A stretch of 64,000 nucleotides of DNA from the NCBI RefSeq assembly GCF_019656455.1, contig NZ_BPMK01000002.1:248001-312000 (forward strand). Direction: 5' to 3'. The notes below the pieces were generated by a model. It made no database searches. It saw only the letters and a list, made by a program, of their open reading frames with translations, and was not told where the DNA came from. The stretch's first letter is position 1, and each line of letters begins with the position of its first letter. The DNA comes from Noviherbaspirillum aridicola (GTDB taxonomy: Bacteria; Pseudomonadota; Gammaproteobacteria; Burkholderiales; Burkholderiaceae_D). The position numbers were made by a program, and so were the translations under genes. This document shows, piece after piece, positions 9,038 to 19,053 of the stretch.

Positions 9038-9085
9038 CGGATGAATCATGCGGGCCTGCGCAAGCCCGCACAGGCCGGAGCAGGC

Positions 9086-9340
9086 TCAGCCCTTCAGTTC
9101 CTCGATCAGGCTGATGTACTGCTGCATAGCGTCGTCCTTCGACGTGCCCTTGAGCGCATCCCACGCATCGTACTTGGCGCGGCCGACCATGTCGGTGAAG
9201 CCGGGGCGGTCGCCGTTCGCATCGCCGGCGCTGGCCTGCTTGAACAATGCATACATGCGCAGCAGCGTCATGTTGTCCGGACGCTCGGGCAGGTTCTTGG
9301 AATCGGCTACCGCCTGTTCGAACTGGGCCTGAAGGCTCAT
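9086..9340 (-). CDS. Acyl-CoA-binding protein
   Basis: An 84-residue four-helix acyl-CoA-binding protein that buffers long-chain acyl-CoA esters in the cytoplasm. The conserved motif LLRMYALFKQASAGD and the later GRAKYDAWDALKG contain the Tyr and Lys residues that contact the CoA phosphate and adenine in this family. The start at 9340 has a strong GAGGAG ribosome site seven bases upstream; the in-frame ATG at 9415 would add 25 residues not found in the family. It is convergent with the PHA-system gene. ACBPs are common in eukaryotes and present in a subset of proteobacteria. Confidence 0.95.
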   Translation of the reverse strand: MSLQAQFEQAVADSKNLPERPDNMTLLRMYALFKQASAGDANGDRPGFTDMVGRAKYDAWDALKGTSKDDAMQQYISLIEELKG

Positions 9341-9447
9341 TTTTTTCTCCTCTTTGTCATGACTGCGCCGCCGCTGCGGCACGGACGCACAACATAGCAC
9401 CGCCGGCGGAGTCAAAAAAGCAAAAGCTCTAGAGGAAAGGCTCGGGA

Positions 9448-9651
9448 TTATTCGTCTTCGTCGTCATCGTCGCCGATGAGCGCGCCGCCGACGGTCGTCA
9501 CCGCGCCGACGGCCATCGAGCCGGCGGTCACGCCGACACTCACGGCGGTCGACGCCACGGTGACCGCTGCGCCGGCCACGCTGACCACCGCGCAGCCGGA
9601 GAGGGAGAGAAGCAGGGCCGCGCAGATGGCGACCCGGAAGATGTTTTGCAT
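9448..9651 (-). CDS. Small Ala/Val/Gly-rich lipoprotein, unknown function
   Basis: A 67-residue predicted lipoprotein. The signal peptide ends in a lipobox LSGC with the modified Cys at about residue 20. The mature part is a low-complexity Val/Ala/Gly/Thr segment of about 40 residues that could form a glycine-zipper-like membrane stretch, and it ends in an acidic DDDDEDE tail. Small lipoproteins of this type are frequent in Burkholderiales. No function is assigned. It lies between the acyl-CoA-binding protein and FKBP genes on the same strand. Confidence 0.7.
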   Translation of the reverse strand: MQNIFRVAICAALLLSLSGCAVVSVAGAAVTVASTAVSVGVTAGSMAVGAVTTVGGALIGDDDDEDE

Positions 9652-9747
9652 GAAGCCGGATCCGGTGATTGAAGAAACGCGCGCCGTCGGCTCAGCGACG
9701 GTACGTTGTTCACCACCGGCGTTCGGCTTGCCTCTGGGAAAGAGTGC

Positions 9748-10104
9748 TCAGACGCCCAAAAGTTCCACTTCGAAAATCAGGGTGGCGTTGGGCGGGATGA
9801 CGCCGCCGGCGCCGCGCGCGCCATAGCCGAGGGAAGCGGGAATGATCAGGCGACGCACGCCGCCCACCTTCATGCCTTGCACGCCTTCGTCCCAGCCCTT
9901 GATCACATGGCCGGCGCCCAGCGGAAAATCGAAGGGATCGTTGCGATCCTTGCTGGAATCGAACTTGCTGCCGGCACTGCCGTCAGGGTTCTGCAGCCAG
10001 CCGGTGTAGTGCACCGTCACATGCTGGCCTGCCTTGGCTTCTTCGCCGGAGCCGGGGGTCAGGTCTTCATACTGCAGGCCGGAGGCGGTCATGGTGGTGG
10101 GCAT
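9748..10104 (-). CDS. FKBP-type peptidyl-prolyl cis-trans isomerase
   Basis: A 118-residue single-domain FKBP with no signal peptide, so a cytoplasmic prolyl isomerase. Diagnostic strings are VTVHYTGWLQNPDG, the FPLGAGHVIKGWDEG loop with the active-site Val-Ile-Lys-Gly-Trp, and the C-terminal PPNATLIFEVELL. Length and order match the small bacterial FKBPs of betaproteobacteria. The gene follows a small unknown protein on the same strand by 48 bases. Confidence 0.96.
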   Translation of the reverse strand: MPTTMTASGLQYEDLTPGSGEEAKAGQHVTVHYTGWLQNPDGSAGSKFDSSKDRNDPFDFPLGAGHVIKGWDEGVQGMKVGGVRRLIIPASLGYGARGAGGVIPPNATLIFEVELLGV

Positions 10105-10152
10105 GGGAATTCCTTTGCGAATGAATGAATGAACGCGCGATTGTAGCAGTCC

Positions 10153-10461
10153 TTACAACATCCGGATTTCCTGGGCACGGATCACGATCTGTTGCTGGCG
10201 GAAGCGCTGCTCGAGCACTTCCCGGTAATGGCGCCACCAACCGGTGTCGAGTCCGTCGCTCATCACTTCGTAGATGACCAGCTCGTCGCGCACGGTGTGT
10301 CGTTCGTCCTCCTGCCACACACCGTCGGCGGGCGCGCGGGAATAGGCGGTGAGGCCGCCGAAGCGGGCCACGAGTTCGTCGCGCGTCCCCGCATGCAGCG
10401 AGGCGGACAAGCGGACGCCGTCGTTGTCGTACAGCGGCAGGAAGAGCTGGATCAGGTACAT
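10153..10461 (-). CDS. Hypothetical protein, about 100 residues
   Basis: A 102-residue soluble protein starting MYLIQLFLPLYDNDG. The start resembles small betaproteobacterial proteins of unknown function that precede FKBP genes. It has a central acidic stretch (EDERHTVRDELVIYEVM) and a C-terminal helix rich in Arg and Gln that includes WWRHYREVLEQRF. No catalytic motif or cysteine cluster is visible. Codon use is like that of its neighbours, which supports a real gene. The start has a plausible upstream ACACCTGCC stretch but no strong ribosome site. Confidence 0.75.
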   Translation of the reverse strand: MYLIQLFLPLYDNDGVRLSASLHAGTRDELVARFGGLTAYSRAPADGVWQEDERHTVRDELVIYEVMSDGLDTGWWRHYREVLEQRFRQQQIVIRAQEIRML

Positions 10462-10595
10462 GGCAGGTGTGAGATCGCGGGCGCGCGCGGCGGTTCATGG
10501 CGCGAATTGATTGATTTTTGGGCGGATGCTATGTTCGCCCTCGGCAAGGAAAGGATGAACGGGATGGGGCGGACTGCAGGCGGGAGGAAGAAACG

Positions 10596-11426
10596 ATGAT
10601 GCGCGTGGTGGCGGTTTCCTTTGGCCGGGCGGTGCTGAGCCAGTTGCATCTGCGCATGCTGCTGCTGACCGTGCTGCCTTTCCTGGTGTCCATCGTGCTC
10701 TGGGGTGTCGGGCTCTGGCTCGGGCTGCAGCCGATGATCGACTGGCTGCATGGCTGGTTCGCCGAGACCGGCAGCTTTTCGACCACCGGCGAGATTCTCG
10801 GCTGGTTCGGGCTGGGCGCCCTCAACACGGTGCTGGTGCCGCTGATGGCGATGTGGGTGCTGCTGCCGCTGATGATACTGACCGCGCTTGTGTTCGTCGG
10901 CGTGATGGCGATGCCGGCGATCGTGCGCCACGTGGGCGGACGATGGTATCCGGCGCTGGAGAAGCGGCGTGGCGGGACCATGCTGGGCAGTCTCTGGCTG
11001 GCCTTCTATTCCTTCATCCTGTTCGCCTTCCTCTGGATCGTCACGCTGCCGCTGTCGCTATTTCCGCCGCTGACCTTCGTGATCCAGCCCCTGCTGTGGG
11101 GCTGGCTGACGTACAGGGTGATGGCGTATGACGCGCTGGCCGAGCATGCGAGCCGAGACGAAATGCGCTCGCTCCTGCGGCGCCATCGCTGGCCCCTGCT
11201 GCTGATCGGCACCGTCACCGGCGCCATGGGCGCGGCGCCCACGCTGCTCTGGCTAGGCGGCGCGCTGTCGGTGATCTTCTTCCCGGTGCTGGCCGCCGGC
11301 GCGATCTGGCTGTATGTGCTGGTGTTCGTATTCACCGGCCTCTGGTTCGAGCATTACTGCCTGCAGGTGCTGGCGGCGGAGCGCGGCCGGCTGCCGGCGC
11401 CCGGCGAACTCAAGGATCTGAACTGA
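10596..11426 (+). CDS. EI24 domain (CysZ-like) membrane protein
   Basis: A 276-residue inner-membrane protein of the EI24/CysZ superfamily. It has about six hydrophobic segments, beginning after the conserved start AVSFGRAVLSQLHLRMLLLTVLP. A later SLFPPLTFVIQPLLWGWLTYRVMAYDAL segment is characteristic of this family. CysZ proteins mediate sulfate uptake, but this branch lies far from the sulfur genes here and its substrate is unknown. The start at 10596 follows a GGGAGG ribosome site by eight bases; the in-frame ATG at 10518 lacks one. It is followed closely by the MoCF-domain gene. Confidence 0.85.
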   Translation: MMRVVAVSFGRAVLSQLHLRMLLLTVLPFLVSIVLWGVGLWLGLQPMIDWLHGWFAETGSFSTTGEILGWFGLGALNTVLVPLMAMWVLLPLMILTALVFVGVMAMPAIVRHVGGRWYPALEKRRGGTMLGSLWLAFYSFILFAFLWIVTLPLSLFPPLTFVIQPLLWGWLTYRVMAYDALAEHASRDEMRSLLRRHRWPLLLIGTVTGAMGAAPTLLWLGGALSVIFFPVLAAGAIWLYVLVFVFTGLWFEHYCLQVLAAERGRLPAPGELKDLN

Positions 11427-11459
11427 TCCATAATGCAGCTTTTGCAAGCGGATAAATCC

Positions 11460-12257
11460 ATGGCCTTCGGACTCATCATCATCGGCGACGAAATCCTGTC
11501 GGGGAAACGCAGCGACAAGCATTTTCCCAAGGTGGTCGAGCTGCTCAACGCGCGCGGCCTGCAACTGTCGTGGGCGGAGTATGTGGGCGACGACCGCGCC
11601 CGCATCACCGATGTCCTGCGCCGCAGCATCGCGAGCGACGATATCGTGTTTTCCTGCGGCGGCATCGGTGCCACGCCTGACGACCATACCCGCCAGTGCG
11701 CGGCGGCCGCGTTCGGCGTGCCGCTGGCGCTGCATCCGGAAGCGAAGCGGCTGATCGAGGAAAGGATCGCCGATGTCGCGCGGGCCGAAGGCCGCGAGCC
11801 TGAATACGACACGCCCGACAACATGCACCGGCTGAAGATGGGCGAATTCCCGCAGGGCTGTGACATCATCCCCAACCCCTACAACAAGATCCCCGGTTTT
11901 CGCGTCGTGCACGGCGCCGGTGCCCATCATTTCGTACCGGGATTTCCCGTGATGGCGTGGCCGATGATCGAATGGGTGCTGGACACCCATTATGCGCACC
12001 TGTTCCGGCAGGTGCCGCGGGCGGAGAAGGCCGTCCTCGTGTACGGGCAGCCCGAGTCGCGGCTGACCCCGATGATGGAAGAGATCGAGGCGGAATTCCC
12101 GCTGGTGAAAGTGTTCAGCCTGCCGACGGTGGCCGACGCCGGGACGCGCGCGCATATCGAGCTTGGCGTGAAGGGCGATCCGGAGCAGGTCGACAAGGCA
12201 TTCGGCAAGCTGCTTGAAGGGCTCGATGGTTTCGGCGCGGAGTATGTGCGTCAGTAG
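11460..12257 (+). CDS. Molybdopterin-binding (MoCF/CinA N-terminal domain) protein
   Basis: A 265-residue protein with a MoaB/Mog-type fold at its N-terminus: FGLIIIGDEILSGKRSDKHF, then DIVFSCGGIGATPDDHTRQ, the substrate-binding loop of the family. The C-terminal half resembles the YfaY/CinA-like extension, but the C-terminal nicotinamide-nucleotide amidase domain of full CinA is missing. A role in molybdopterin or nucleotide-derivative handling is only suggested by the fold. ATG 11460 is favoured because family similarity begins at MAFGL. An in-frame ATG at 11433 would add nine residues; both have poor ribosome sites. Confidence 0.82.
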   Translation: MAFGLIIIGDEILSGKRSDKHFPKVVELLNARGLQLSWAEYVGDDRARITDVLRRSIASDDIVFSCGGIGATPDDHTRQCAAAAFGVPLALHPEAKRLIEERIADVARAEGREPEYDTPDNMHRLKMGEFPQGCDIIPNPYNKIPGFRVVHGAGAHHFVPGFPVMAWPMIEWVLDTHYAHLFRQVPRAEKAVLVYGQPESRLTPMMEEIEAEFPLVKVFSLPTVADAGTRAHIELGVKGDPEQVDKAFGKLLEGLDGFGAEYVRQ

Positions 12258-12331
12258 ACGGGCTGGCGACGGTGGTTGTGCGAACTCCGCCGGGCCGGCA
12301 CGGAGGCCGCACCACTCACGCCGCGTCAGTA

Positions 12332-12387
12332 GGGCCGGCGTCCCTGCCGGCCCAAACGGCGAATGTCCGGAGGTGTCAGTCCGGACA
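12332..12387. repeat. Two adjacent GC-rich palindromes between convergent genes
   Basis: An 8-bp stem GGGCCGGC / GCCGGCCC (12332-12339 and 12346-12353) is followed by an 8-bp stem TGTCCGGA / TCCGGACA (12364-12371 and 12380-12387). They lie between the 3' ends of the MoCF gene and ureG. They have no T run, so they look more like REP-type extragenic palindromes than terminators. Confidence 0.55.
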
Positions 12388-12445
12388 GTGTTTGCGCACG
12401 CCGGGCCAGCCGTCGCAGACCATTCCCACGCCACTCCGCCATTGC

Positions 12446-13081
12446 TTAACGCTGTGTCACCTTCACTTCATCCAGCAGCCCCTGCTTGCGGATGAAATCC
12501 ACCACCTTTTCCACGCCGTCGCCGCTGCGCAGATTGGTGAAGATGAAGGGCCGTTCGCCGCGCATTCTTTTGGCGTCGCTCGCCATGATGTCGAGGTTGG
12601 CGCCGACATGGGGCGCGAGGTCGGTCTTGTTGATGATCAGGAGGTCGGAACGGGTGATGCCGGGGCCGCCCTTGCGCGGGATCTTCTCGCCGCCCGCGAC
12701 GTCGATCACGTAGATGGTGAGGTCCGACAGTTCGGGACTGAAGGTGGCGGCGAGATTGTCTCCCCCCGATTCGACGAGGATGAGGTCGAGGTCGGGGAAA
12801 TCGGCGCTCATGCGCGCGATTGCTTCCAGGTTGATCGAGGCGTCTTCCCGGATCGCGGTGTGCGGGCAGCCGCCGGTCTCCACGCCCATCAGGCGCTCTG
12901 CCGGCAGCGCATCCGCGCGCAGCAGGATCTCCATGTCTTCCTTGGTGTAGATGTCGTTCGTGATGACCGCCATGTCGTAGTGGTCGCGCATGGCCTTGCA
13001 CAGCATTTCACACAGGGCGGTCTTGCCGGAGCCGACCGGGCCGCCGATGCCGACGCGCAGGGGATTGGATGTGGTTGTCAT
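12446..13081 (-). CDS. ureG: Urease accessory GTPase UreG
   Basis: A 211-residue SIMIBI-class GTPase that drives nickel delivery into urease with UreE, UreF and UreD. The P-loop GGPVGSGKT lies at about 13-21, and the nickel-binding Cys-Pro-His motif (GGCPHTAI) has Cys72 and His74. The switch region [17 protein letters not shown] and the [10 protein letters not shown] guanine-specificity motif are present. It lacks the His-rich N-terminal tail of some UreG proteins. It is the last gene of the urt-ure operon, 12 bases after ureF. Confidence 0.98.
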   Translation of the reverse strand: MTTTSNPLRVGIGGPVGSGKTALCEMLCKAMRDHYDMAVITNDIYTKEDMEILLRADALPAERLMGVETGGCPHTAIREDASINLEAIARMSADFPDLDLILVESGGDNLAATFSPELSDLTIYVIDVAGGEKIPRKGGPGITRSDLLIINKTDLAPHVGANLDIMASDAKRMRGERPFIFTNLRSGDGVEKVVDFIRKQGLLDEVKVTQR

Positions 13082-13093
13082 GTTTCTCGTTTC

Positions 13094-13774
13094 TCAGGAG
13101 CGGTAGAGCCGGCTGTACTGCACTTCATGCTGCATCGACAGCAGCGACAGGCCGGGGGACCAGTTGGACAGGCCGTCGTCGCCGAGCTGCATGGCCTCGG
13201 CGGCGGCGGATTCGATTTCGGGTTGCAGTGACAGGAGCATCCGCTGGCCGGCGACCTGGCCGAGCGGAACGGATTTCACGCAGGCGAGCACCTGGTTCTC
13301 CGCCCAGGAAAACAGGGCGCCGAGCAGGGCGGCCTCATGCGGCACATCGAGCGCGACGGCGGCATGGGCGAAGGCGGTCGGCAGCGCGATCTCCGCCTGC
13401 GCCTGCAGGATGTCGCGCAACTGATCGTCGCCGAGTTCGAGGTCGAGCGCGAGCTTGCCGAGCGAATAGCCCATCTGTACCGTCTCGGCGCGGAACTCGG
13501 CGGTGTCGCGCGCCGCGAGAAAGCGCTCGTTCCAGTCCGCGACCGCCTGCGCGTCGCGCGTCGCGAAGCCTTGCAGCAGGCGCCACAACACCGGTGCCTC
13601 GAAGCGGGCGACGACATGATGCAGGGCGTCGACGATCCATGCGCGCGCGCCCGCCTGGTCGCGCACCAGGCCGCGGTCGAGCGCTGCTTCGAGTCCCTGG
13701 GAATAGCTGTAGGCGCCGATCGGCAGCGAGGGACTGGCGAGTTGCAGCAGATGCAGCAATGCGCGCGCGTGCAT
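13094..13774 (-). CDS. ureF: Urease accessory protein UreF
   Basis: A 226-residue all-helical accessory protein that works with UreD and UreG in metallocentre assembly. The N-terminal LLQLASPSLPIGAYSYSQGLE is the family hallmark. Further conserved parts are the ALAHHVV-type helix near the middle and the C-terminal GDDGLSNWSPGLSLLSMQHEVQYSRLYRS, whose final Arg-Leu-Phe/Tyr-Arg-Ser is needed for UreG interaction in studied homologues. The gene starts two bases after the ureE stop, so the two are very likely coupled. Confidence 0.97.
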   Translation of the reverse strand: MHARALLHLLQLASPSLPIGAYSYSQGLEAALDRGLVRDQAGARAWIVDALHHVVARFEAPVLWRLLQGFATRDAQAVADWNERFLAARDTAEFRAETVQMGYSLGKLALDLELGDDQLRDILQAQAEIALPTAFAHAAVALDVPHEAALLGALFSWAENQVLACVKSVPLGQVAGQRMLLSLQPEIESAAAEAMQLGDDGLSNWSPGLSLLSMQHEVQYSRLYRS

Positions 13775-13775
13775 C

Positions 13776-14285
13776 TCAGGCCTTGTCGGACGGGCGGTGG
13801 ATTTTCTGCCGCAGCGGAATCGGCGCCAGCGGATGATGATGATCGTCGCCGTGGTGATGATGGCCGCCGCCGTAGGCGCCGGACTCCGGCTCGAATGCCG
13901 CGTTCTCCTCGCTGACGGTCGCTCCCAGGCCTTCCAGCATTTCCCTGAGCACGGTGTCCTTGCGTATCCGCAGGAAGCCGTCGCCGACCTGTGCCTGGGT
14001 ATGTCGGTTGCCGAGATGGAAGGCGCAGCGCAGCAGGGTGCGCGTGTCGGGGCAGGATACCCGGTAGGTCGACTCCTGCGCCGCGCGGATCTTCACCACG
14101 CGGCCGTCGTCGCCCTTCAGGAGATCGCCGTCGCGCAGCACGGTGCCGCGCACGGTGAAGACCGCCACGTCTTCGCCGGAGGCGAGGGCCGCCCGCAGGC
14201 GGCTTTTCTCGCGCAGTTCGTAGGGCAGGATGAGTTCGCCGTCTATCCGGTCGGCGTGTTCGAGTTTGGTATGCAGTGTCAGCAT
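13776..14285 (-). CDS. ureE: Urease accessory nickel chaperone UreE
   Basis: A 169-residue metallochaperone that hands nickel to urease. The N-terminal MLTLHTKLEHADRIDG and the central CAFHLGNRHTQAQV with the metal-binding His are typical of UreE. The C-terminal tail carries GGGHHHHGDDHHHP, a nickel-binding His cluster. The start is ambiguous: ATG 14285 begins the conserved sequence, but ATG 14297 overlaps the ureC stop as TGATG and would add four residues. The gene follows ureC, and ureF follows it. Confidence 0.96.
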   Translation of the reverse strand: MLTLHTKLEHADRIDGELILPYELREKSRLRAALASGEDVAVFTVRGTVLRDGDLLKGDDGRVVKIRAAQESTYRVSCPDTRTLLRCAFHLGNRHTQAQVGDGFLRIRKDTVLREMLEGLGATVSEENAAFEPESGAYGGGHHHHGDDHHHPLAPIPLRQKIHRPSDKA

Positions 14286-14296
14286 CGGTCTATGCA

Positions 14297-15993
<1,697 letters not shown>

Positions 15994-15997
<4 letters not shown>

Positions 15998-16302
15998 TTG
16001 AGCGCTCCCATCACCTTGCCGTTGAAGCCGTACACCTTGCGGTCGCCGGCCAGTTCCACCAGTTCCACCGTGCGTTCCTGCCCGGGTTCGAAGCGCACCG
16101 CCGTGCCGGCCGCGATATTGAGCCGCATGCCGTAGGCGGTGTCGCGGTCGAAGCGCAGCGCGTCGTTGACTTCGTAGAAGTGGAAGTGGGAGCCGACCTG
16201 GATAGGCCGGTCGCCGCTGTTGGCGACGGTGACCGTGGCGGTCCGGCGACCGGCGTTGAGAGCGATCTCGCCGTCCTGTATCAGCATTTCTCCTGGAATC
16301 AT
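15994..16302 (-). CDS. ureB: Urease beta subunit
   Basis: A 102-residue structural subunit of urease. Conserved strings are [13 protein letters not shown] at the start, the [16 protein letters not shown] strand with its His residues, and the [30 protein letters not shown] block. It packs between UreA and UreC in the trimer. Its stop overlaps the ureC start (ATGA), and ureA ends eight bases upstream. Confidence 0.98.
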
Positions 16303-16310
16303 GGCCGCTC

Positions 16311-16613
16311 CTATGGAATCGGATGGTGAACGGTGACGAGCTTGGTGCCGTCGGGGAAGGTGGCTTCGACCTGGATTTCCGGAATCATCTCCGGCACGCC
16401 TTCCATGACGTCGGCGCGTGACAGTATCTGCGTACCCTCGGACATCAGCTCAGCGACGCTTCTGCCGTCGCGCGCGCCTTCCATGATGGCCGCGCTCAGC
16501 AACGCGACCGCCTCCGGATAGTTGAGCTTCAGGCCGCGGGCCCTGCGGCGCTCGGCCAGCAGCGCCGCGGTGAAGATGAGCAGCTTGTCTTTTTCTCTTG
16601 GAGTCAGCTCCAT
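16311..16613 (-). CDS. ureA: Urease gamma subunit
   Basis: A 100-residue subunit starting [35 protein letters not shown], the standard UreA N-terminus, with the C-terminal [29 protein letters not shown] also fully typical. It lies 28 bases after ureD and 8 bases before ureB. The full length indicates an intact bacterial three-subunit urease. Confidence 0.98.
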   Translation of the reverse strand: MELTPREKDKLLIFTAALLAERRRARGLKLNYPEAVALLSAAIMEGARDGRSVAELMSEGTQILSRADVMEGVPEMIPEIQVEATFPDGTKLVTVHHPIP

Positions 16614-16641
16614 CGGGTTTCTCCGTCTCGGGTTTCGGGTT

Positions 16642-17499
16642 TCATGTATTCCAGATGCGGGGGACGACCGCCTCGCGCCCGGTCAGCGCGGGGCGCGTTA
16701 CTTGCCAGGCGCGCGTCATCCAGCGGCGCGCGCTTTCGCTCGAGTCGCACAGCAGGCGCGCCACCACGACGGCCCTGAGCTGCGAGACTCCGGCGTTCAT
16801 GCCGGCGCCGCATTCGCGCAGCGCGGCGATGCCGTCCGCCGGCAGCGGCCTGCCGGCCGCGATGAACGTCGCGCACACCGTATTGCCGTGCAGGCCGAGC
16901 GCGCTGCGCATCGCGCCGCCGCCGGCATCGATCGCGCCTTGCTCGAACCAGATCAGGCGTCCGTTGCGGCGGATGGCGGTGCGCTGCGCAATCCGGCCGG
17001 CATTGAAGCTTTCGCCGGACGCGGTGCGGCCGAAGCAAAGGATTTCTCCGCCGATGTACACCGCGTCTCCGGAGAGGTCGATGCGGGTGTCGAGATCGAC
17101 CGCGGCGGCGTCGAAGAAAATCGTCTCCTGCGGCATCCACTCCAGGCTCGACCCCGTACCGGCGTGCAGCTGCACGCGCTGGCTCGACACACGGCCGTTC
17201 GCCTTGTACCACTTGGCTGCGCCCGGCGTCGTGAGGAATGCGCTCGCGCCGGCGCCGACACGCGCCTCGATCCGCAGTTCGTCGCCGCCGACCACGCCGC
17301 CGGGAGGATGAACGAGGATCGCGTGACACAGCACCGTGCCTTCCGGATACAGCGGTTTCTGCACGCGCAAGGGACCGGCATGCCGGCGCTCGACGAGACG
17401 CGTGACGCCGCCATCGTTCTCGAAGCCGAGCGACAGGCTCGCCTGCCACGGTTCGTGGACCCGCATGGGGCTTACGGTCTCTGATGGAACGCTTCTCAT
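16642..17499 (-). CDS. ureD: Urease accessory protein UreD
   Basis: A 285-residue accessory protein that forms the UreD-UreF-UreG scaffold during nickel loading. Typical segments are the VQKPLYPEG and [15 protein letters not shown] strands, [12 protein letters not shown], the [13 protein letters not shown] motif, and a Cys-containing [13 protein letters not shown] loop. The frame extends upstream through urtE, but similarity begins at MRSVPSE (17499) or MRVHEP (17466); 17499 is used. The gene follows urtE by seven bases and links the transport and urease halves of the operon. Confidence 0.95.
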   Translation of the reverse strand: MRSVPSETVSPMRVHEPWQASLSLGFENDGGVTRLVERRHAGPLRVQKPLYPEGTVLCHAILVHPPGGVVGGDELRIEARVGAGASAFLTTPGAAKWYKANGRVSSQRVQLHAGTGSSLEWMPQETIFFDAAAVDLDTRIDLSGDAVYIGGEILCFGRTASGESFNAGRIAQRTAIRRNGRLIWFEQGAIDAGGGAMRSALGLHGNTVCATFIAAGRPLPADGIAALRECGAGMNAGVSQLRAVVVARLLCDSSESARRWMTRAWQVTRPALTGREAVVPRIWNT

Positions 17500-17506
17500 C
17501 CGGCCT

Positions 17507-18205
17507 CTACACCGCCAGGTGGCGCTTGACGTCCTCGCCGCCCATCTGGGCCTGGGTGCCCGACGCCACCACCTCGCCGCGCGACAGCACGACGAACCTG
17601 TCCGCCAGCTCATGCGCGAAATCGAAGTATTGCTCGCACAGCAGGATGGCGATGTCGCCGCGCTCGCGCAGCAGGCGGATGACCTTGCCGATGTCCTTGA
17701 TGATCGACGGCTGTATGCCCTCGGTCGGTTCGTCCAGGATGATGAGCCTGGGGTCGGCCAGCAGTGCGCGCGCAATCGCGAGCTGCTGCTGCTGTCCGCC
17801 GGACAGGTCGCCGCCGCGACGGTGCAGCATCTCGCGCAATACCGGGAACAGCTCGAATACCTCGCAGCGTATTCTCGATGCCTCGCGGCCGGGCTTGACC
17901 GCCATGCCCATCAGCAGGTTTTCCTCGACCGTGAGGCGGGCGAAGATTTCCCGCCCCTGGGGCACGTAGGCGATGCCGAGCGCGGCGCGCTGGTGCGGCT
18001 TGAGCCTGGTGATGTCCTGGCCCTCCAGCTCCACTTTGCCCTTGGCCACGGGCAGCACGCCCATCAGGCATTTCAGCAGGGTCGTCTTGCCGACCCCGTT
18101 GCGGCCGAGCAGGGCGAGACATTCGCCTTTCTGCAGCGACAGCGAGACGCCGCGCAGCGTGTGCGCTGCGCCATAGTATTGATTCAGTTGTTCGACATTC
18201 AGCAT
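17507..18205 (-). CDS. urtE: Urea ABC transporter ATP-binding protein UrtE
   Basis: A 232-residue ATPase of the LivF type for urea import. The start MLNVEQLNQYYGAAHTLRGVSL is the UrtE signature. Walker A is GRNGVGKTT, the ABC signature is LSGGQQQQLAIARAL, and Walker B is LIILDEPTEGIQPSIIKDI, the last with the Glu needed for hydrolysis. The frame is open further upstream through urtD, but only as a shadow. The gene follows the urtD stop by two bases. It pairs with UrtD at the cytoplasmic face of UrtB-UrtC. Confidence 0.97.
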   Translation of the reverse strand: MLNVEQLNQYYGAAHTLRGVSLSLQKGECLALLGRNGVGKTTLLKCLMGVLPVAKGKVELEGQDITRLKPHQRAALGIAYVPQGREIFARLTVEENLLMGMAVKPGREASRIRCEVFELFPVLREMLHRRGGDLSGGQQQQLAIARALLADPRLIILDEPTEGIQPSIIKDIGKVIRLLRERGDIAILLCEQYFDFAHELADRFVVLSRGEVVASGTQAQMGGEDVKRHLAV

Positions 18206-18207
18206 GT

Positions 18208-19053
18208 TCAGCGTCCCAGGTAGACTTCGATGACGCGCTCGTCGTTCTGCACCTGCTGCATGGTGCCCTCGGCCAGCACGGATCCCTCGTGCAGCACCGT
18301 GACCTTGCCCTGCTGCGCGATCTCGGTGACGAAGGCCATGTCGTGTTCGACCACCATGATGGAGTGCTTGCCGCGCAGTTCGTTGAGCAGCTCGGCGGTG
18401 CGCGCGGTTTCGGCGTCGGACATGCCCGCCACCGGCTCGTCCAGCAGCAGCAGCTGGGGCTCCTGCATCAGCAGCATGCCGATCTCCAGCCATTGCTTCT
18501 GGCCGTGGGACAACAGGCCGGCGAGGCGGTTCTCTTGTCCGGTGAGACGGATCAGCTTCAGGATTTCCTCGATCTTGCCCTGTTGCTCGGAGCTGAGCCG
18601 GAAGAACAGCGTCGGCCGCACCCGCTTGTCCATCTTCATCGCCAGTTCCAGGTTCTCGAACACCGTGTGCTGCTCGAACACCGTGGGGCGCTGGAACTTG
18701 CGGCCGATGCCGGCGTGCGCGATCTCCGGCTCGCTCAGCCGGGTCAGGTCGATGGTCTGGCCGAACCAGGCGGTGCCGGAAGTCGGACGGGTCTTGCCGG
18801 TGATGACGTCCATCATCGTGGTCTTGCCGGCGCCGTTCGGCCCGATGATGCAGCGCAGCTCGCCGACGGAAATATCCATCGTCAGCCGGTTGATCGCCTT
18901 GAAGCCGTCGAAGGATACGGTGATGTCCTCGAGGTAGAGGATCGCGCCATGGGTCGTGTCCACGCCTTCCGGCTTGATGCGGCCGTAGGAAGTGCCGTAC
19001 TCCGCATGCGCCGGGTTCTCCTGCAGGTGGCCGTGCCTGAGCGTGTCGTTCAT
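18208..19053 (-). CDS. urtD: Urea ABC transporter ATP-binding protein UrtD
   Basis: A 281-residue LivG-type ATPase. It has a 35-residue N-terminal extension before the ABC domain (LYLEDITVSFDGFKAINRL). Walker A is GPNGAGKTT. The Q-loop region GIGRKFQRPTVFEQHTV, signature LLSHGQKQWLEIG and Walker B LLLLDEPVAGMSDAE are the variants usual in UrtD. The ATG overlaps the urtC stop by four bases (ATGA). It forms the heteromeric ATPase with UrtE. Confidence 0.97.
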   Translation of the reverse strand: MNDTLRHGHLQENPAHAEYGTSYGRIKPEGVDTTHGAILYLEDITVSFDGFKAINRLTMDISVGELRCIIGPNGAGKTTMMDVITGKTRPTSGTAWFGQTIDLTRLSEPEIAHAGIGRKFQRPTVFEQHTVFENLELAMKMDKRVRPTLFFRLSSEQQGKIEEILKLIRLTGQENRLAGLLSHGQKQWLEIGMLLMQEPQLLLLDEPVAGMSDAETARTAELLNELRGKHSIMVVEHDMAFVTEIAQQGKVTVLHEGSVLAEGTMQQVQNDERVIEVYLGR

